DNA from: a virus
Length of the DNA stretch: 64,000 nucleotides
Virus record (IMG/VR): IMGVR_UViG_3300037089_000505
Coordinates: 62,001-126,000 of that record
Strand: one strand, 5' to 3'
Shown here: positions 15,652 to 22,915 of the stretch, in pieces
How positions within the stretch are numbered: position 1 is the first letter of the stretch
Layout of the letters: each line of letters starts with the position of its first letter
The notes under the pieces: model-generated
Told to the model about the DNA's origin: nothing
Databases searched by the model: none
Seen by the model: only the letters and a program-made list of their open reading frames with translations
Program-made: the position numbers and the translations under genes

Positions 15652-15931
15652 ATACCTTCAATTAATGAAGGAGCTGAAAGAAAAAGGCACGGGCAAAATG
15701 ACCGTGTTCGGCAATTCAATGTTGCCAATCATAAAGAGCGGATCTACTCTTACCTTCAAATCTCAAACTACATATGAAATTGGAGATATTGTTTTCTGCA
15801 AAATGCGTGGGCGTTATATCGATGCTCATCTAATCACTAAGAAAAATGCTAAACGTGGCTACATGATTTCAAACAATCACGGATGGGATAACGGCTGGAC
15901 ACGCACAATCTATGGTAAAGTGATTCTTTAA
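15644..15931 (+). CDS. Minimal S24/S26-like peptidase-fold protein
   Basis: 95 residues. FGNSMLPIIKSGSTLTF carries the GxSMxPxI signature around the nucleophilic Ser of LexA/signal-peptidase folds, then YEIGDIVFCKMRG and DAHLITKK, where the S26B family has its His. The C-terminal ISNNHGWDNGWT resembles the substrate loop. The S24/S26 fold is likely; activity (autoprotease, signal peptidase or none) cannot be decided. It lies directly before the repeat array. Confidence 0.6.
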   Translation: MNKYLQLMKELKEKGTGKMTVFGNSMLPIIKSGSTLTFKSQTTYEIGDIVFCKMRGRYIDAHLITKKNAKRGYMISNNHGWDNGWTRTIYGKVIL

Positions 15932-16022
15932 CGTGCCCGAAAATATGCCGGCTGCCTACCCGAAAATATGCCGGCTGCCTACCCGAAAACGTGCCGCGAC
16001 GTGCCCGAAAATATGCCGGCTA
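15932..16022 (+). repeat. Four-unit direct-repeat array (22-23 bp)
   Basis: Units start at 15936, 15959, 15982 and 16004, each with CCCGAAAA-TA/CG-TGCCG. Units 1 and 2 are identical over 23 bp (CCCGAAAATATGCCGGCTGC plus CTA); unit 3 reads CCCGAAAACGTGCCG. The array is non-coding, contains a GCCGGC core, and is followed by about 50 bp of very AT-rich DNA. It looks like an iteron-type origin or a multi-site operator. Confidence 0.75.
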
Positions 16023-16072
16023 TAAATAACATAACAACTAACATATTACAATATAGACAACATATTTACAGG
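16023..16072. other. AT-rich tract beside the repeat array
   Basis: About 50 bp made almost only of A and T with scattered C (TAAATAACATAACAACTAAC onward). Together with the adjacent direct repeats it has the layout of a DNA-unwinding element, though it could simply be a promoter region for the gene at 16088. Confidence 0.45.
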
Positions 16073-16087
16073 TAATGGAGCCAGAAT

Positions 16088-16750
16088 ATGAATAAGCCCA
16101 TTATAGGGAAATTAATCGAATGGTTTGAGGAACAACCCGCCAACAAGAAGTGGACTAAGGATCAAATAGTGGGGCGCATTCTTAGTGGCCTTGCTTGCGA
16201 AGTCCTGACTAGAAATGAAGAGAAGTGGCTTAAATCTTGGGCACAAAAACAGATCTTTGACATTCCAGAGGATATGCAAAAGTCTTTTGTTCATGAAAGG
16301 CCAATGCCTACCACACTGCCTCCGACTGAACGTGTCGTTTCTAAGAGTGAACAAAAGAGACGCACAATCCAAGAAGGCGCCAGAAAGAAGGGTGGAATAA
16401 ATCCACCACCAACTTCGCCGAAACCCAATGTCAAACCGAGCCCTCAAAAACCAATGCGACCGGCTCTTCGCCACATAACAGAGGGGAAGAATCCAACTGA
16501 ACTTTATCCTGCAATCAGAGTTGATTGGACCGAATCCGAAAGAGGTTGGGGACAAAGGCCTGATGGTTATTCTCTGCACCTCACCAGGGAAGATTCTGAG
16601 GCCTACATTAAAGAATATTGGGACAAGATGCCTGCTCAAGTGCCTGATGAATATTCCCGACCAGAGGATCCGAAGGTCATAGACGTAAATGCCAAGATAC
16701 TTCGTGAAATCAAGAAGTCTAAGAATGGAATAAGACGCTATGATCGATAA
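16088..16750 (+). CDS. Basic Pro-rich hypothetical protein next to repeats
   Basis: 220 residues. An N-terminal helical domain (~1-70, LIEWFEEQPANKKWTKDQIV), a basic Lys/Pro linker (~90-125) and a C-terminal domain with YPAIRVDWTESERGWGQRPD and EDSEAYIKEYWDKM. Its place immediately after a repeat array plus AT-rich DNA makes it a candidate repeat-binding or initiation protein, by position only. Confidence 0.6.
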   Translation: MNKPIIGKLIEWFEEQPANKKWTKDQIVGRILSGLACEVLTRNEEKWLKSWAQKQIFDIPEDMQKSFVHERPMPTTLPPTERVVSKSEQKRRTIQEGARKKGGINPPPTSPKPNVKPSPQKPMRPALRHITEGKNPTELYPAIRVDWTESERGWGQRPDGYSLHLTREDSEAYIKEYWDKMPAQVPDEYSRPEDPKVIDVNAKILREIKKSKNGIRRYDR

Positions 16751-16955
16751 AGAGGTAATGGATCTAGGTGGCGGAGCCTATACTCCTATTAGAGAAAGAG
16801 AGAAGAAGATGGCTAAGAAAGAAAAAATGGTTAGTGTAGACATTGAGTTGGACAATACAAGTTTCCTTCTCCTGGCAAAGCGCGCCCATGAGTTGGACAT
16901 CACTTTCAATCAACTTATCATCGACATTTTGAGAAAGCAGATAGGCGACAAATGA
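16740..16955 (+). CDS. Ribbon-helix-helix-like regulator
   Basis: 71 residues overlapping the previous gene. The C-terminal ~45 residues (VSVDIELDNTSFLLLAKRAH, then FNQLIIDILRKQI) fit the beta-alpha-alpha RHH fold of Arc/CopG repressors. A better start with GAGAGAAGAAG may be the internal ATG at 16809. It could act on the nearby repeats; this is inferred from position. Confidence 0.6.
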   Translation: MIDKEVMDLGGGAYTPIREREKKMAKKEKMVSVDIELDNTSFLLLAKRAHELDITFNQLIIDILRKQIGDK

Positions 16956-17713
16956 GTGAAGAAATCAAAAAAGTCTATGAGCGGATAAACGCTTTTGCAG
17001 CTTCATACAACATACAAAACCTTGGAGATGCATGCGGCTATCCATTACTCTATCTAACTCCCCAAAAAATATCTGGTGCACCAAACTTGCTAATTGCTGG
17101 AGGCTTTCACGGCGGTGAAGAGCCAGCTGGCACTTTGGGCCTATTGAAATTTTTGGAAACATATTCCTTTAAAGATAGAGTCAATCTTTCATTCTTACCT
17201 CTTGTCAACCCTTCGGGATTTGCTTTGGGCCAACGACTCAATGCCAACGGCGGGAATCCTAATCATGGATTTTGTTCTAGAATCCGAACAGACGAGGTTT
17301 TATCTGAAGAAGGGGAGATTCTAGTCAAGAATATAGCAGAACTTTTTGAAGCCGCTTCGGATGGATTTTTGACATTGCATGAAGATTGCGATCAATCCAG
17401 GTTTTATCTTTTCACATTTGAACAGACCGAAAAACCTGGACCGTTTACAAGTCGACTGTTTCAAACAGAGTGCAAATTCTTCGAGCCCATTACCGAGTCC
17501 ATTCTAATTGATGAAAAATATGGAACTCGCGCATTTGATGGTGCCGTCTGCTTTAATGATTGTGATGGGACTTTTGAAGATCTCTTATTTCATATGGGTG
17601 TTCCTTATATAGCCTGCACAGAAACTCCAGGTCTTCAACCCATAGATGAAAGAGTCGATGCAAACGTAGCTCTCATACAATCTTTCATAGATTGGCAAAA
17701 GGAAAGACGATGA
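16952..17713 (+). CDS. M14-family zinc peptidase/deacylase-like protein
   Basis: 253 residues, ATGA-coupled. Zinc-site motifs in order: GGFHGGEEPAG (HxxE), LPLVNPSG and RLNANGGNPN (substrate loop), LHED (third ligand), TETPG (catalytic Glu). These define the M14 carboxypeptidase/succinylglutamate-desuccinylase fold. There is no signal peptide, so it acts in the cytoplasm; relatives include the murein-peptide amidase MpaA and aspartoacylases. Fold confident, substrate unknown. Confidence 0.75.
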   Translation: MSEEIKKVYERINAFAASYNIQNLGDACGYPLLYLTPQKISGAPNLLIAGGFHGGEEPAGTLGLLKFLETYSFKDRVNLSFLPLVNPSGFALGQRLNANGGNPNHGFCSRIRTDEVLSEEGEILVKNIAELFEAASDGFLTLHEDCDQSRFYLFTFEQTEKPGPFTSRLFQTECKFFEPITESILIDEKYGTRAFDGAVCFNDCDGTFEDLLFHMGVPYIACTETPGLQPIDERVDANVALIQSFIDWQKERR

Positions 17714-18081
17714 AACACACAATTCTTCGAGTGAGCGGATATTGGGGAGATAGTTATTGGCACATACCTATCCTCTCTGAAGAAGAAAAAATAACTCTAG
17801 ACAAAATAATAGAAGCGATACCAGAGTGTTATCGCTTTCAAACACATAGAGTATATAAGGATGTAAGAAACTTTTGTAAACAACACGGCCAAAAAATCAC
17901 GATCGAAAAAGTTAATGAGCTATTGGCTGAAAATGATGAGGTTGAGAAAAGCGACAATCCTTTAGTAAATTTGCTACGCGAATGGGAATATGAAATGGCC
18001 AGCTTAGAACAACACGACTATGACGCTATGTGTAAAAAGACTGACCAAGTTCTTGCGGAGTATAAGCAATGTCCAAAATGA
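17710..18081 (+). CDS. Hypothetical helical protein
   Basis: 123 residues from the ATG at 17710 (ATGA-coupled). A short strand-rich start (HTILRVSGYWGDSYWHIPIL), then helices (ITIEKVNELLAENDEVEKS). No catalytic motif recognised. Confidence 0.5.
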   Translation: MKHTILRVSGYWGDSYWHIPILSEEEKITLDKIIEAIPECYRFQTHRVYKDVRNFCKQHGQKITIEKVNELLAENDEVEKSDNPLVNLLREWEYEMASLEQHDYDAMCKKTDQVLAEYKQCPK

Positions 18082-18287
18082 AAGAACCCGAATTCCCCAA
18101 ATGCAAAGTCACCATAGGTGTAGAATTCTTGGGTGACTATTTTGAAACTTGGGATGAAGAAATAGATTGGAATGACTTTTGTGATCAAGTCTATGACCTT
18201 TCGGCTGATGTAGAAGTTGAAGTAAGAGAGGCAGCTCAAAAGAGAATAGCCTTGAAAGATGCCCTAAAGAAAAAAGATGGCGACTAA
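18069..18287 (+). CDS. Short acidic hypothetical protein
   Basis: 72 residues, overlapping both neighbours. Strand-rich opening (CKVTIGVEFLGDYFETWDEE), then a helix ending in a Lys-rich tail. Unknown function. Confidence 0.5.
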   Translation: MSKMKEPEFPKCKVTIGVEFLGDYFETWDEEIDWNDFCDQVYDLSADVEVEVREAAQKRIALKDALKKKDGD

Positions 18288-18462
18288 AGAAGAAGTTTTA
18301 AAGCTACTCAAAGCAAAATCCAAAGTGATTATTGCCTGTCCAGAATGCGGTTCAGATAAGATCAATCAATATCGTATGCCGACTGGACCAATCTGGTGCG
18401 AAGCGTGTGGACTAAGAGTTGAACAAAAAGAAAAGAACAATCCATTTATTACAAGGATATAA
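18277..18462 (+). CDS. LLK-leader zinc-ribbon protein
   Basis: 61 residues. Begins MATKEEVLKLLKAKSKV, a variant of the leader shared by several small proteins here. A classic zinc ribbon follows (CPECGSDKINQY ... WCEACG). Overlaps the gene before by 11 bases. Probably nucleic-acid or protein binding. Confidence 0.6.
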   Translation: MATKEEVLKLLKAKSKVIIACPECGSDKINQYRMPTGPIWCEACGLRVEQKEKNNPFITRI

Positions 18463-18463
18463 A

Positions 18464-18928
18464 ATGGTGTTAAAGTTTAGAATGTGGAATCCAACCACTA
18501 AAACAATGATTGATCTTAAAGCAATCACCCCCTTAGCCCTCGATTCTAACTTGAAAGTAGATGGGATCTTTATTCCTTTCAACGGAATGCCCATCATGCA
18601 ATATACGGGCATGACTGACAAGAACGGTAGAGAAATATATGACGGTGACATTCTAAGGAAAAGCGATCCTGAATATTGGGATCCAAAAGCTTGGGAAGGT
18701 TCAGATCTCTTCAGCCCACCAGACGAACATGATAAAAAACTATTTGGTGGTGGAACTGGCTATGTAGAATCTTGTGCTTTTGGTTGGACAGTAATCGATA
18801 TCAATTGTGGCGAGTGGGCCTTTAACGGTCCTGAGGGACCAGGGTGGAATGGTTGGGATGTAGAGGTCATTGGCAACAGATACGAAAATCCTGAATTGAT
18901 GGTGAAAAAAGATGGCCAGAAGATATAA
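18464..18928 (+). CDS. YopX-like phage protein
   Basis: 154 residues from the ATG at 18464 (AAGGAT upstream). Hallmarks of the YopX family: LKFRMWNPTTKTM start, MPIMQYTGMTDKNGREIYDG, DILRKSD and a C-terminal GNRYENPEL. YopX proteins are widespread in phages and form small beta-rich multimers; their role is unknown. Confidence 0.85.
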   Translation: MVLKFRMWNPTTKTMIDLKAITPLALDSNLKVDGIFIPFNGMPIMQYTGMTDKNGREIYDGDILRKSDPEYWDPKAWEGSDLFSPPDEHDKKLFGGGTGYVESCAFGWTVIDINCGEWAFNGPEGPGWNGWDVEVIGNRYENPELMVKKDGQKI

Positions 18929-19226
18929 GAGTTCAGAAGAGTGGAAAAAATTTGGCTTTGAGCCGACTGTTACTGGTTGGACGGATAGTCCTGAAGGGGC
19001 AATGCGATCTGATCCTAATGGAAAGTGGTTTCCAATTCACGTCCTTCAGGATTTTGCCGCCGCTGAATCTGATAGAGACGATATGGAAAAAATGTTATAC
19101 TTACTAGTCAAGAGTCTTGAATCATGGTGGAGGCTTCCAAACGATATGAGAAAGCTTGCCGACATAGAGCCTTTAATAATAACGGCATTGGATATAAAAG
19201 ATGAGATGGATAAAAACTCTGTTTAG
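18912..19226 (+). CDS. Hypothetical protein
   Basis: 104 residues overlapping the YopX-like gene by 17 bases. Contains WKKFGFEPTVTGWTDSPEGA and a helical second half. Not recognised. Confidence 0.5.
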   Translation: MARRYKSSEEWKKFGFEPTVTGWTDSPEGAMRSDPNGKWFPIHVLQDFAAAESDRDDMEKMLYLLVKSLESWWRLPNDMRKLADIEPLIITALDIKDEMDKNSV

Positions 19227-19644
19227 TTCAGTTGATGGTTCCTTAGCTAAAAAGCCAGAAGTAAAGATTGATCCTTCAAAGATTAAACTTTCTTCTACTG
19301 GCCAACTACGGTTTCCGTCATTGTCTGAACAGCTTAAAAAAGAAATAGAAAAGCTATCTGACAAGGATAAGAAATTATTCATTGATGTTGCCATACCAAT
19401 TATAGCCAAACTCAGACGATTTAGCTACGAGAAAGCCTGTGTAGAAACAGTCTGGGGTGAAAGCCTCTGGTTCAGTTTACATTTTGTTCCCGACATTACT
19501 GTTCATTTGCAAGTATACGTAAGGCCGCCTAAAAAAGTTTTGCGAACTTTCTTTACTTTTTGGAAAGGCAAAATCATGTGGACAAATGGTTATGGTAAGA
19601 TTGATGACTGTTTGGCCGATATTCAAGCGAACTTAAAGGAATAA
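19204..19644 (+). CDS. Hypothetical protein
   Basis: About 146 residues, overlapping the upstream gene; the start codon among ATGs near 19201-19204 is not certain. A helical first half (LSEQLKKEIEKLSDKDKKLF) and a strand-rich second half (LWFSLHFVPDITVHLQVYV). Family unknown. Confidence 0.5.
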   Translation, partial: RWIKTLFSSVDGSLAKKPEVKIDPSKIKLSSTGQLRFPSLSEQLKKEIEKLSDKDKKLFIDVAIPIIAKLRRFSYEKACVETVWGESLWFSLHFVPDITVHLQVYVRPPKKVLRTFFTFWKGKIMWTNGYGKIDDCLADIQANLKE

Positions 19645-19645
19645 A

Positions 19646-20014
19646 ATGCTCCACGTAAAAACAGCTCTCAAAGAAAGCTCCATCCACGGCCTTGGATTGT
19701 TTGCGGCCGAGCCAATAAAGAAAGACACTTTAATATGGGAATTCAATCCGTTGTTTGATAAAAGGATATATAACGGAATCCTAAACATGTTGCCCGCAGT
19801 GACTCAAGAATTTATCAAGCTATATGGTTTTTTGGATCTAGGTGGATATTGGATTTTATGTAGCGACAATGCTCGCTATATGAATCACTCAAATAATCCT
19901 ACATGCGAAGATCGAAATCAAAAAGACTATGCCGCAAAAGATATTGAGATAGGCGAAGAGCTCACTTGCAACTATTACGTTTTTGATCGTTCGGTGAGTC
20001 ATAGAAAAATATAA
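19646..20014 (+). CDS. SET-domain protein
   Basis: 122 residues, the size of a minimal SET domain. SSIHGLGLFAAEPIKKDT matches the opening GxGxFA motif, ARYMNHSNNPTCED the RFxNHS-P-C core, and IEIGEELTCNY the E-L-xxDY closing motif, here with Asn before the Tyr. SET domains bind S-adenosylmethionine and methylate protein lysines; a post-SET Cys cluster is absent. Phage copies are uncommon; the target could be a host chromatin or ribosomal protein, but that is speculation. Confidence 0.8.
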   Translation: MLHVKTALKESSIHGLGLFAAEPIKKDTLIWEFNPLFDKRIYNGILNMLPAVTQEFIKLYGFLDLGGYWILCSDNARYMNHSNNPTCEDRNQKDYAAKDIEIGEELTCNYYVFDRSVSHRKI

Positions 20015-20023
20015 GGAGTTAAA

Positions 20024-20341
20024 ATGAAAAATTCAAAGAATCATTGGACTGATGACGAAGGTTGGATGCATGATGATTTGACAAAGAGGCCGGGTAGTGT
20101 GGGTTATGCTATTGAAAAATACATGCGACAGATTACTTCAATAGATGACGTAGATGAACTTAGAAAACTCTTTTTTGATGTAGTCATGGATCCAATAGAG
20201 ATTCAGGGCACGAGCGAAGAGAAGAAGCAAGTCTATATGGAAAAGGCTAATAAGATTGACGATGTAGATGATTTGAGAGAGTTCATATTTGCTATTCATG
20301 GCCGAGCAAAAGATTACAAAAGAAAGCTGGCAAGAAAGTGA
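20024..20341 (+). CDS. Hypothetical protein with duplicated DDVDELR motif
   Basis: 105 residues. The motif IDDVDELRKLFFDV near the middle is repeated as IDDVDDLREFIFAI, indicating an internal duplication of a helical hairpin. GGAGTT upstream. Its stop overlaps a GTG start downstream. Function unknown. Confidence 0.55.
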   Translation: MKNSKNHWTDDEGWMHDDLTKRPGSVGYAIEKYMRQITSIDDVDELRKLFFDVVMDPIEIQGTSEEKKQVYMEKANKIDDVDDLREFIFAIHGRAKDYKRKLARK

Positions 20342-20637
20342 CATTAGACGCACAAGGTTTTAATCGGGAGCCGGGCTGGAGAACTTACACTCTAGTTGGA
20401 CTTGACATCTTTTTAGGAGCAATCTTTATACTCCTAAAATGGTGTGGAATAATTAATTGGAGTTGGTTTATTGTGTTGCTACCCTTCTATTGGCTTCCGG
20501 CCATCTGCTTATTACTTCTTGCGATGGCCATGACAGCCATTCGGTTCGCCGACGCATATAGAGAAATAGAAAAGGTGGTGGCAAATGGAAAGACTAACGG
20601 CGGGACAACTAAAGAAAATTCTAGAAAGAGTCCCTGA
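20338..20637 (+). CDS. Two-helix membrane protein (GTG start)
   Basis: 99 residues from GTG at 20338 (GTGA coupling). Transmembrane helices at ~20-38 and ~45-67 (WFIVLLPFYWLPAICLLLLA), then a polar C-terminus. Function unknown. Confidence 0.55.
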   Translation: MTLDAQGFNREPGWRTYTLVGLDIFLGAIFILLKWCGIINWSWFIVLLPFYWLPAICLLLLAMAMTAIRFADAYREIEKVVANGKTNGGTTKENSRKSP

Positions 20638-20773
20638 TAACGCAGATGTGGTCATTCGTGAAAGGGGTAAGGATCTTTTTATCAAATTGGCCTTCGCTTG
20701 GCAATATGAAAATAAGTGCGAAGCTTTGGTGTTAGTAGAGACAGAAACATGCCCGTCTATACCAGATGTTTGA
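20585..20773 (+). CDS. Short hypothetical protein
   Basis: 62 residues, overlapping the membrane-protein gene by 53 bases. MERLTAGQLKKILERVPDNA resembles the start of small phage proteins with a TVGELIEALEELPPD-type opening, whose function is unknown. GGTGG precedes the ATG. Confidence 0.55.
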   Translation: MERLTAGQLKKILERVPDNADVVIRERGKDLFIKLAFAWQYENKCEALVLVETETCPSIPDV

Positions 20774-21309
20774 AATGTCCCTTGGGACAATACCGCGAAG
20801 TAAATGGCTATAAAATCGTTTGGGGTGATGGTAATCTTTCGGCCCCTATACTTATTATTGGGGAAGCACCCGGAGAATCGGAAGCAAAGCTTGGACGTCC
20901 CTTTGTTGGTAGATCGGGACAGTTCTTACGACACCGATTAGAGCCATATATTGAGTTTCCAAAAGGGTGCTTCATCTCTAACACTTGCCTATGTCGGCCT
21001 CCAGACAATCGTAAACCAACCATAGAAGAACAAACTTCTTGTTCTTCACATATACACACCATGTTATTCACAATGCGACCAAAATTGATCATTACAGCGG
21101 TCAAAGTTGCATCAGATTATTTGAGCATACTTCTAGGTAGGTCATACACAATCTACTTGGCCGAAGCCGCTGAGCTAGAAGACTTAGTTTTTGTATGGTT
21201 GCCTATTTATCACCCGTCTTATGTAATGAGAGCCAAAGAGACGACGGCTACGTTTGAAAATACATTAAGATCATACGCAAAGCTATTCAAGAGTATAGGA
21301 GATTTCTAA
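20749..21309 (+). CDS. Uracil-DNA glycosylase, family 4-like
   Basis: 186 residues from the ATG at 20749. ILIIGEAPGESEAKLGRPFV matches the family 4/5 motif with its PFVGRSG continuation, and HPSYVMR is the second active-site motif. Four Cys (CLKC near the N-terminus; CLC and a later SC) are placed to hold the 4Fe-4S cluster of this family. It would remove uracil from DNA to start base-excision repair. The last residues (LRSYAKLFKSIGDF) are in line with family length. Confidence 0.85.
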   Translation: MPVYTRCLKCPLGQYREVNGYKIVWGDGNLSAPILIIGEAPGESEAKLGRPFVGRSGQFLRHRLEPYIEFPKGCFISNTCLCRPPDNRKPTIEEQTSCSSHIHTMLFTMRPKLIITAVKVASDYLSILLGRSYTIYLAEAAELEDLVFVWLPIYHPSYVMRAKETTATFENTLRSYAKLFKSIGDF

Positions 21310-21554
21310 TGAAGATAAGGATCTATAAGGTTGGAGAGCTATACGGTCTTCAAGTGAAAGATGGTTGGTTTGATTCTTGGCATTGCGGTTCTTGGATGAT
21401 TCCACTAGCTGCAAGAACTGAAGAAGAAAAACAAGCTGGAAAGCATCCGACTGGTTTCAAGTCACCTGAAGAGGCTCAAGAGTGGGCTGAAGAACACCTT
21501 GGAATTAAGGTTGTAAAAGAGCTTAAAGTCAAGAGGGTGGAGCATGGCCACTAG
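21309..21554 (+). CDS. Hypothetical protein
   Basis: 81 residues, TAATG-coupled to the UDG gene. A strand pattern (IRIYKVGELYGLQVKDGWFD) with several Trp, then a helix (SPEEAQEWAEEHLGIKVVK). This resembles small phage proteins with a KTxEEAxEWAEEH helix; role unknown. Confidence 0.5.
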   Translation: MKIRIYKVGELYGLQVKDGWFDSWHCGSWMIPLAARTEEEKQAGKHPTGFKSPEEAQEWAEEHLGIKVVKELKVKRVEHGH

Positions 21555-21792
21555 AGGAGAGGGCCCTCTTAAAGAAGAATGGTATTCAATTTGCTCAATG
21601 CATCATGAGCGTGATGAAAATTGCGACATGTGCAATTGTGGGAAGTGGATAAACGTAGAAGAGCAGAAAAAAGAACACGAACTATTTGAGAGAAATCCAG
21701 AAGAGTGGAGAAGAATTCACGCCCGAGACAGATTAGAATTCTTCGATTTTAAAACTGGTGAGAAGTTGAATCCCTTTCCGAATTTGAGGTGA
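21544..21792 (+). CDS. Small Cys-rich protein
   Basis: 82 residues. A compact Cys/His cluster (SICSMHHERDENCDMCNCG) suggests a zinc site; the rest is charged and helical. Overlaps the gene before by 11 bases. Confidence 0.5.
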   Translation: MATRGEGPLKEEWYSICSMHHERDENCDMCNCGKWINVEEQKKEHELFERNPEEWRRIHARDRLEFFDFKTGEKLNPFPNLR

Positions 21793-21795
21793 AAG

Positions 21796-22308
21796 ATGAT
21801 AGTTGAGAAGTGGCTCGAAAAAGATTGTGTTTGTATTGTCCATCAGCACGACCAAATACCCAGCCTTGTTTGCGGCTATGTGGGTGTTGATGAAGAACAT
21901 CCTCTTTACGGTGTTCGCTACGATGAAGAGTCGCTTATTCTTGAAAAAATGCTCAGACAATCTAAAGCATTTCGTAAAAAGCACGACGTGAAGGAAATGC
22001 TCAAGGATCGTAGCACAGACAACTGGGCTTATCCTATGGAAGATTTCTCTGCTACACCAGAAGGTTATTTTATTAAACATAGTATAAGCTTTGCTGATAA
22101 AGGTGATGTAGCTAACTTACGTGAATTCAATTGTCCCGCTATTTGGTTCTTTGGTTTTGATAGTGGCCACCCCGGCTATGAGTGGGAGAACGTAACCAAG
22201 CTAGATCTCCAAGCAAAAATCCATCGGCTTTGTTTTGAATTAGCCTATGAGCTTGATCAAATCAAGTGGAACATATTACTTCCGAGTCAGGAATACAAAC
22301 TACTATGA
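21796..22308 (+). CDS. Conserved phage hypothetical (WFFGFDSGHPG type)
   Basis: 170 residues. PSLVCGYVGVDEEHPLYGVR followed by IKHSISFAD and PAIWFFGFDSGHPGYEWEN follows the plan of a phage family that normally reads GYVxVPxxHPLYG, VHGGLTYS, WxGFDCAHAGD. The Cys/His residues of the last motif are partly changed (DSGHPG). Widespread in tailed phages; function unknown. Confidence 0.65.
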   Translation: MIVEKWLEKDCVCIVHQHDQIPSLVCGYVGVDEEHPLYGVRYDEESLILEKMLRQSKAFRKKHDVKEMLKDRSTDNWAYPMEDFSATPEGYFIKHSISFADKGDVANLREFNCPAIWFFGFDSGHPGYEWENVTKLDLQAKIHRLCFELAYELDQIKWNILLPSQEYKLL

Positions 22309-22535
22309 GAGCTATATATGAAATCGTTGAAGACATACCTGAAAAACCTTTAGTGATTCGAGATATTGGTTGGCGAGACCATATGTCTGTGACTAACGAT
22401 GCTGAAGCTGTAGTAGAAGATTTATGGAATAAGGGAAAACTATCTGACAGACGCTTGTTCTATTATGATAGCGCAGGCGATTTAGATGAGCTTGTTCACA
22501 TAGATGGTTCTTTTATAAGATTTCGACCAGGTTGA
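22305..22535 (+). CDS. Short hypothetical protein
   Basis: 76 residues from the ATG at 22305 (ATGA coupling). An acidic alpha/beta pattern (VTNDAEAVVEDLWNKGKLSD) ending in a strand with RFRPG. Not recognised. Confidence 0.5.
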   Translation: MRAIYEIVEDIPEKPLVIRDIGWRDHMSVTNDAEAVVEDLWNKGKLSDRRLFYYDSAGDLDELVHIDGSFIRFRPG

Positions 22536-22547
22536 AAGGAGTTCTGA

Positions 22548-22889
22548 ATGAGGACGGTGTGTTTGGATTTTGATGGCGTCGTTCATAGCTACAAGAGCGG
22601 ATGGAAAGGTTATTCGGTAATTCCTGATCCTCCAGTTCCCGGCGTCAAAGAAGCTATTGATGAGCTCCGTAAAACTTACATGGTCAAGATTTTTTCTACG
22701 CGTTGCAAGAAGGCTGAGGGCATCGCCGCCATTGAGAAGTATCTTGAGAAGTATGACATCAAGGTCAGTGCTATTTGCGAGAGCAAACCTTCAGCCTTCA
22801 TTTACGTTGACGATCGCGGTTTTACATTCAACGGCGATTGGCCCGCAGCAGTCGCAGCAATCAAGGGCTTCAAGAGCTGGCTGGAATAG
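22548..22889 (+). CDS. HAD-superfamily hydrolase
   Basis: 113 residues, a minimal cap-less HAD. Motif I CLDFDGVVHSY, motif II IFSTRC, and motif IV YVDDRGFTF. Phage proteins of this type are often annotated as hydrolases or polynucleotide phosphatases; the substrate is not evident. GAAAGGAG lies upstream. The gene ends TAG just before a class-1 promoter. Confidence 0.8.
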   Translation: MRTVCLDFDGVVHSYKSGWKGYSVIPDPPVPGVKEAIDELRKTYMVKIFSTRCKKAEGIAAIEKYLEKYDIKVSAICESKPSAFIYVDDRGFTFNGDWPAAVAAIKGFKSWLE

Positions 22890-22890
22890 G

Positions 22891-22909
22891 TTCGAGGAAG
22901 TCATAAGTT
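22891..22909 (+). promoter_or_regulatory. Class-1 promoter element (TTCGA-N8-TAAGTT), leaderless
   Basis: TTCGA, 8 bases, TAAGTT; the ATG of the ATP-grasp gene at 22916 begins 6 bases later and lacks any Shine-Dalgarno site. Confidence 0.55.
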
Positions 22910-22915
22910 CTTTTT

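Noticed and set aside
15932-16022. CRISPR array
   Set aside because: The repeats follow each other with no spacers; four near-identical units of 22-23 bp are a tandem array.
16952-17713. Endolysin role for the M14-like protein
   Set aside because: No signal peptide, wall-binding domain or neighbouring holin/spanin; the fold also covers small-molecule deacylases.
20138-20353. Minus-strand membrane-like frame
   Set aside because: Antisense to a coupled plus-strand gene with an internal repeat; no ribosome site.
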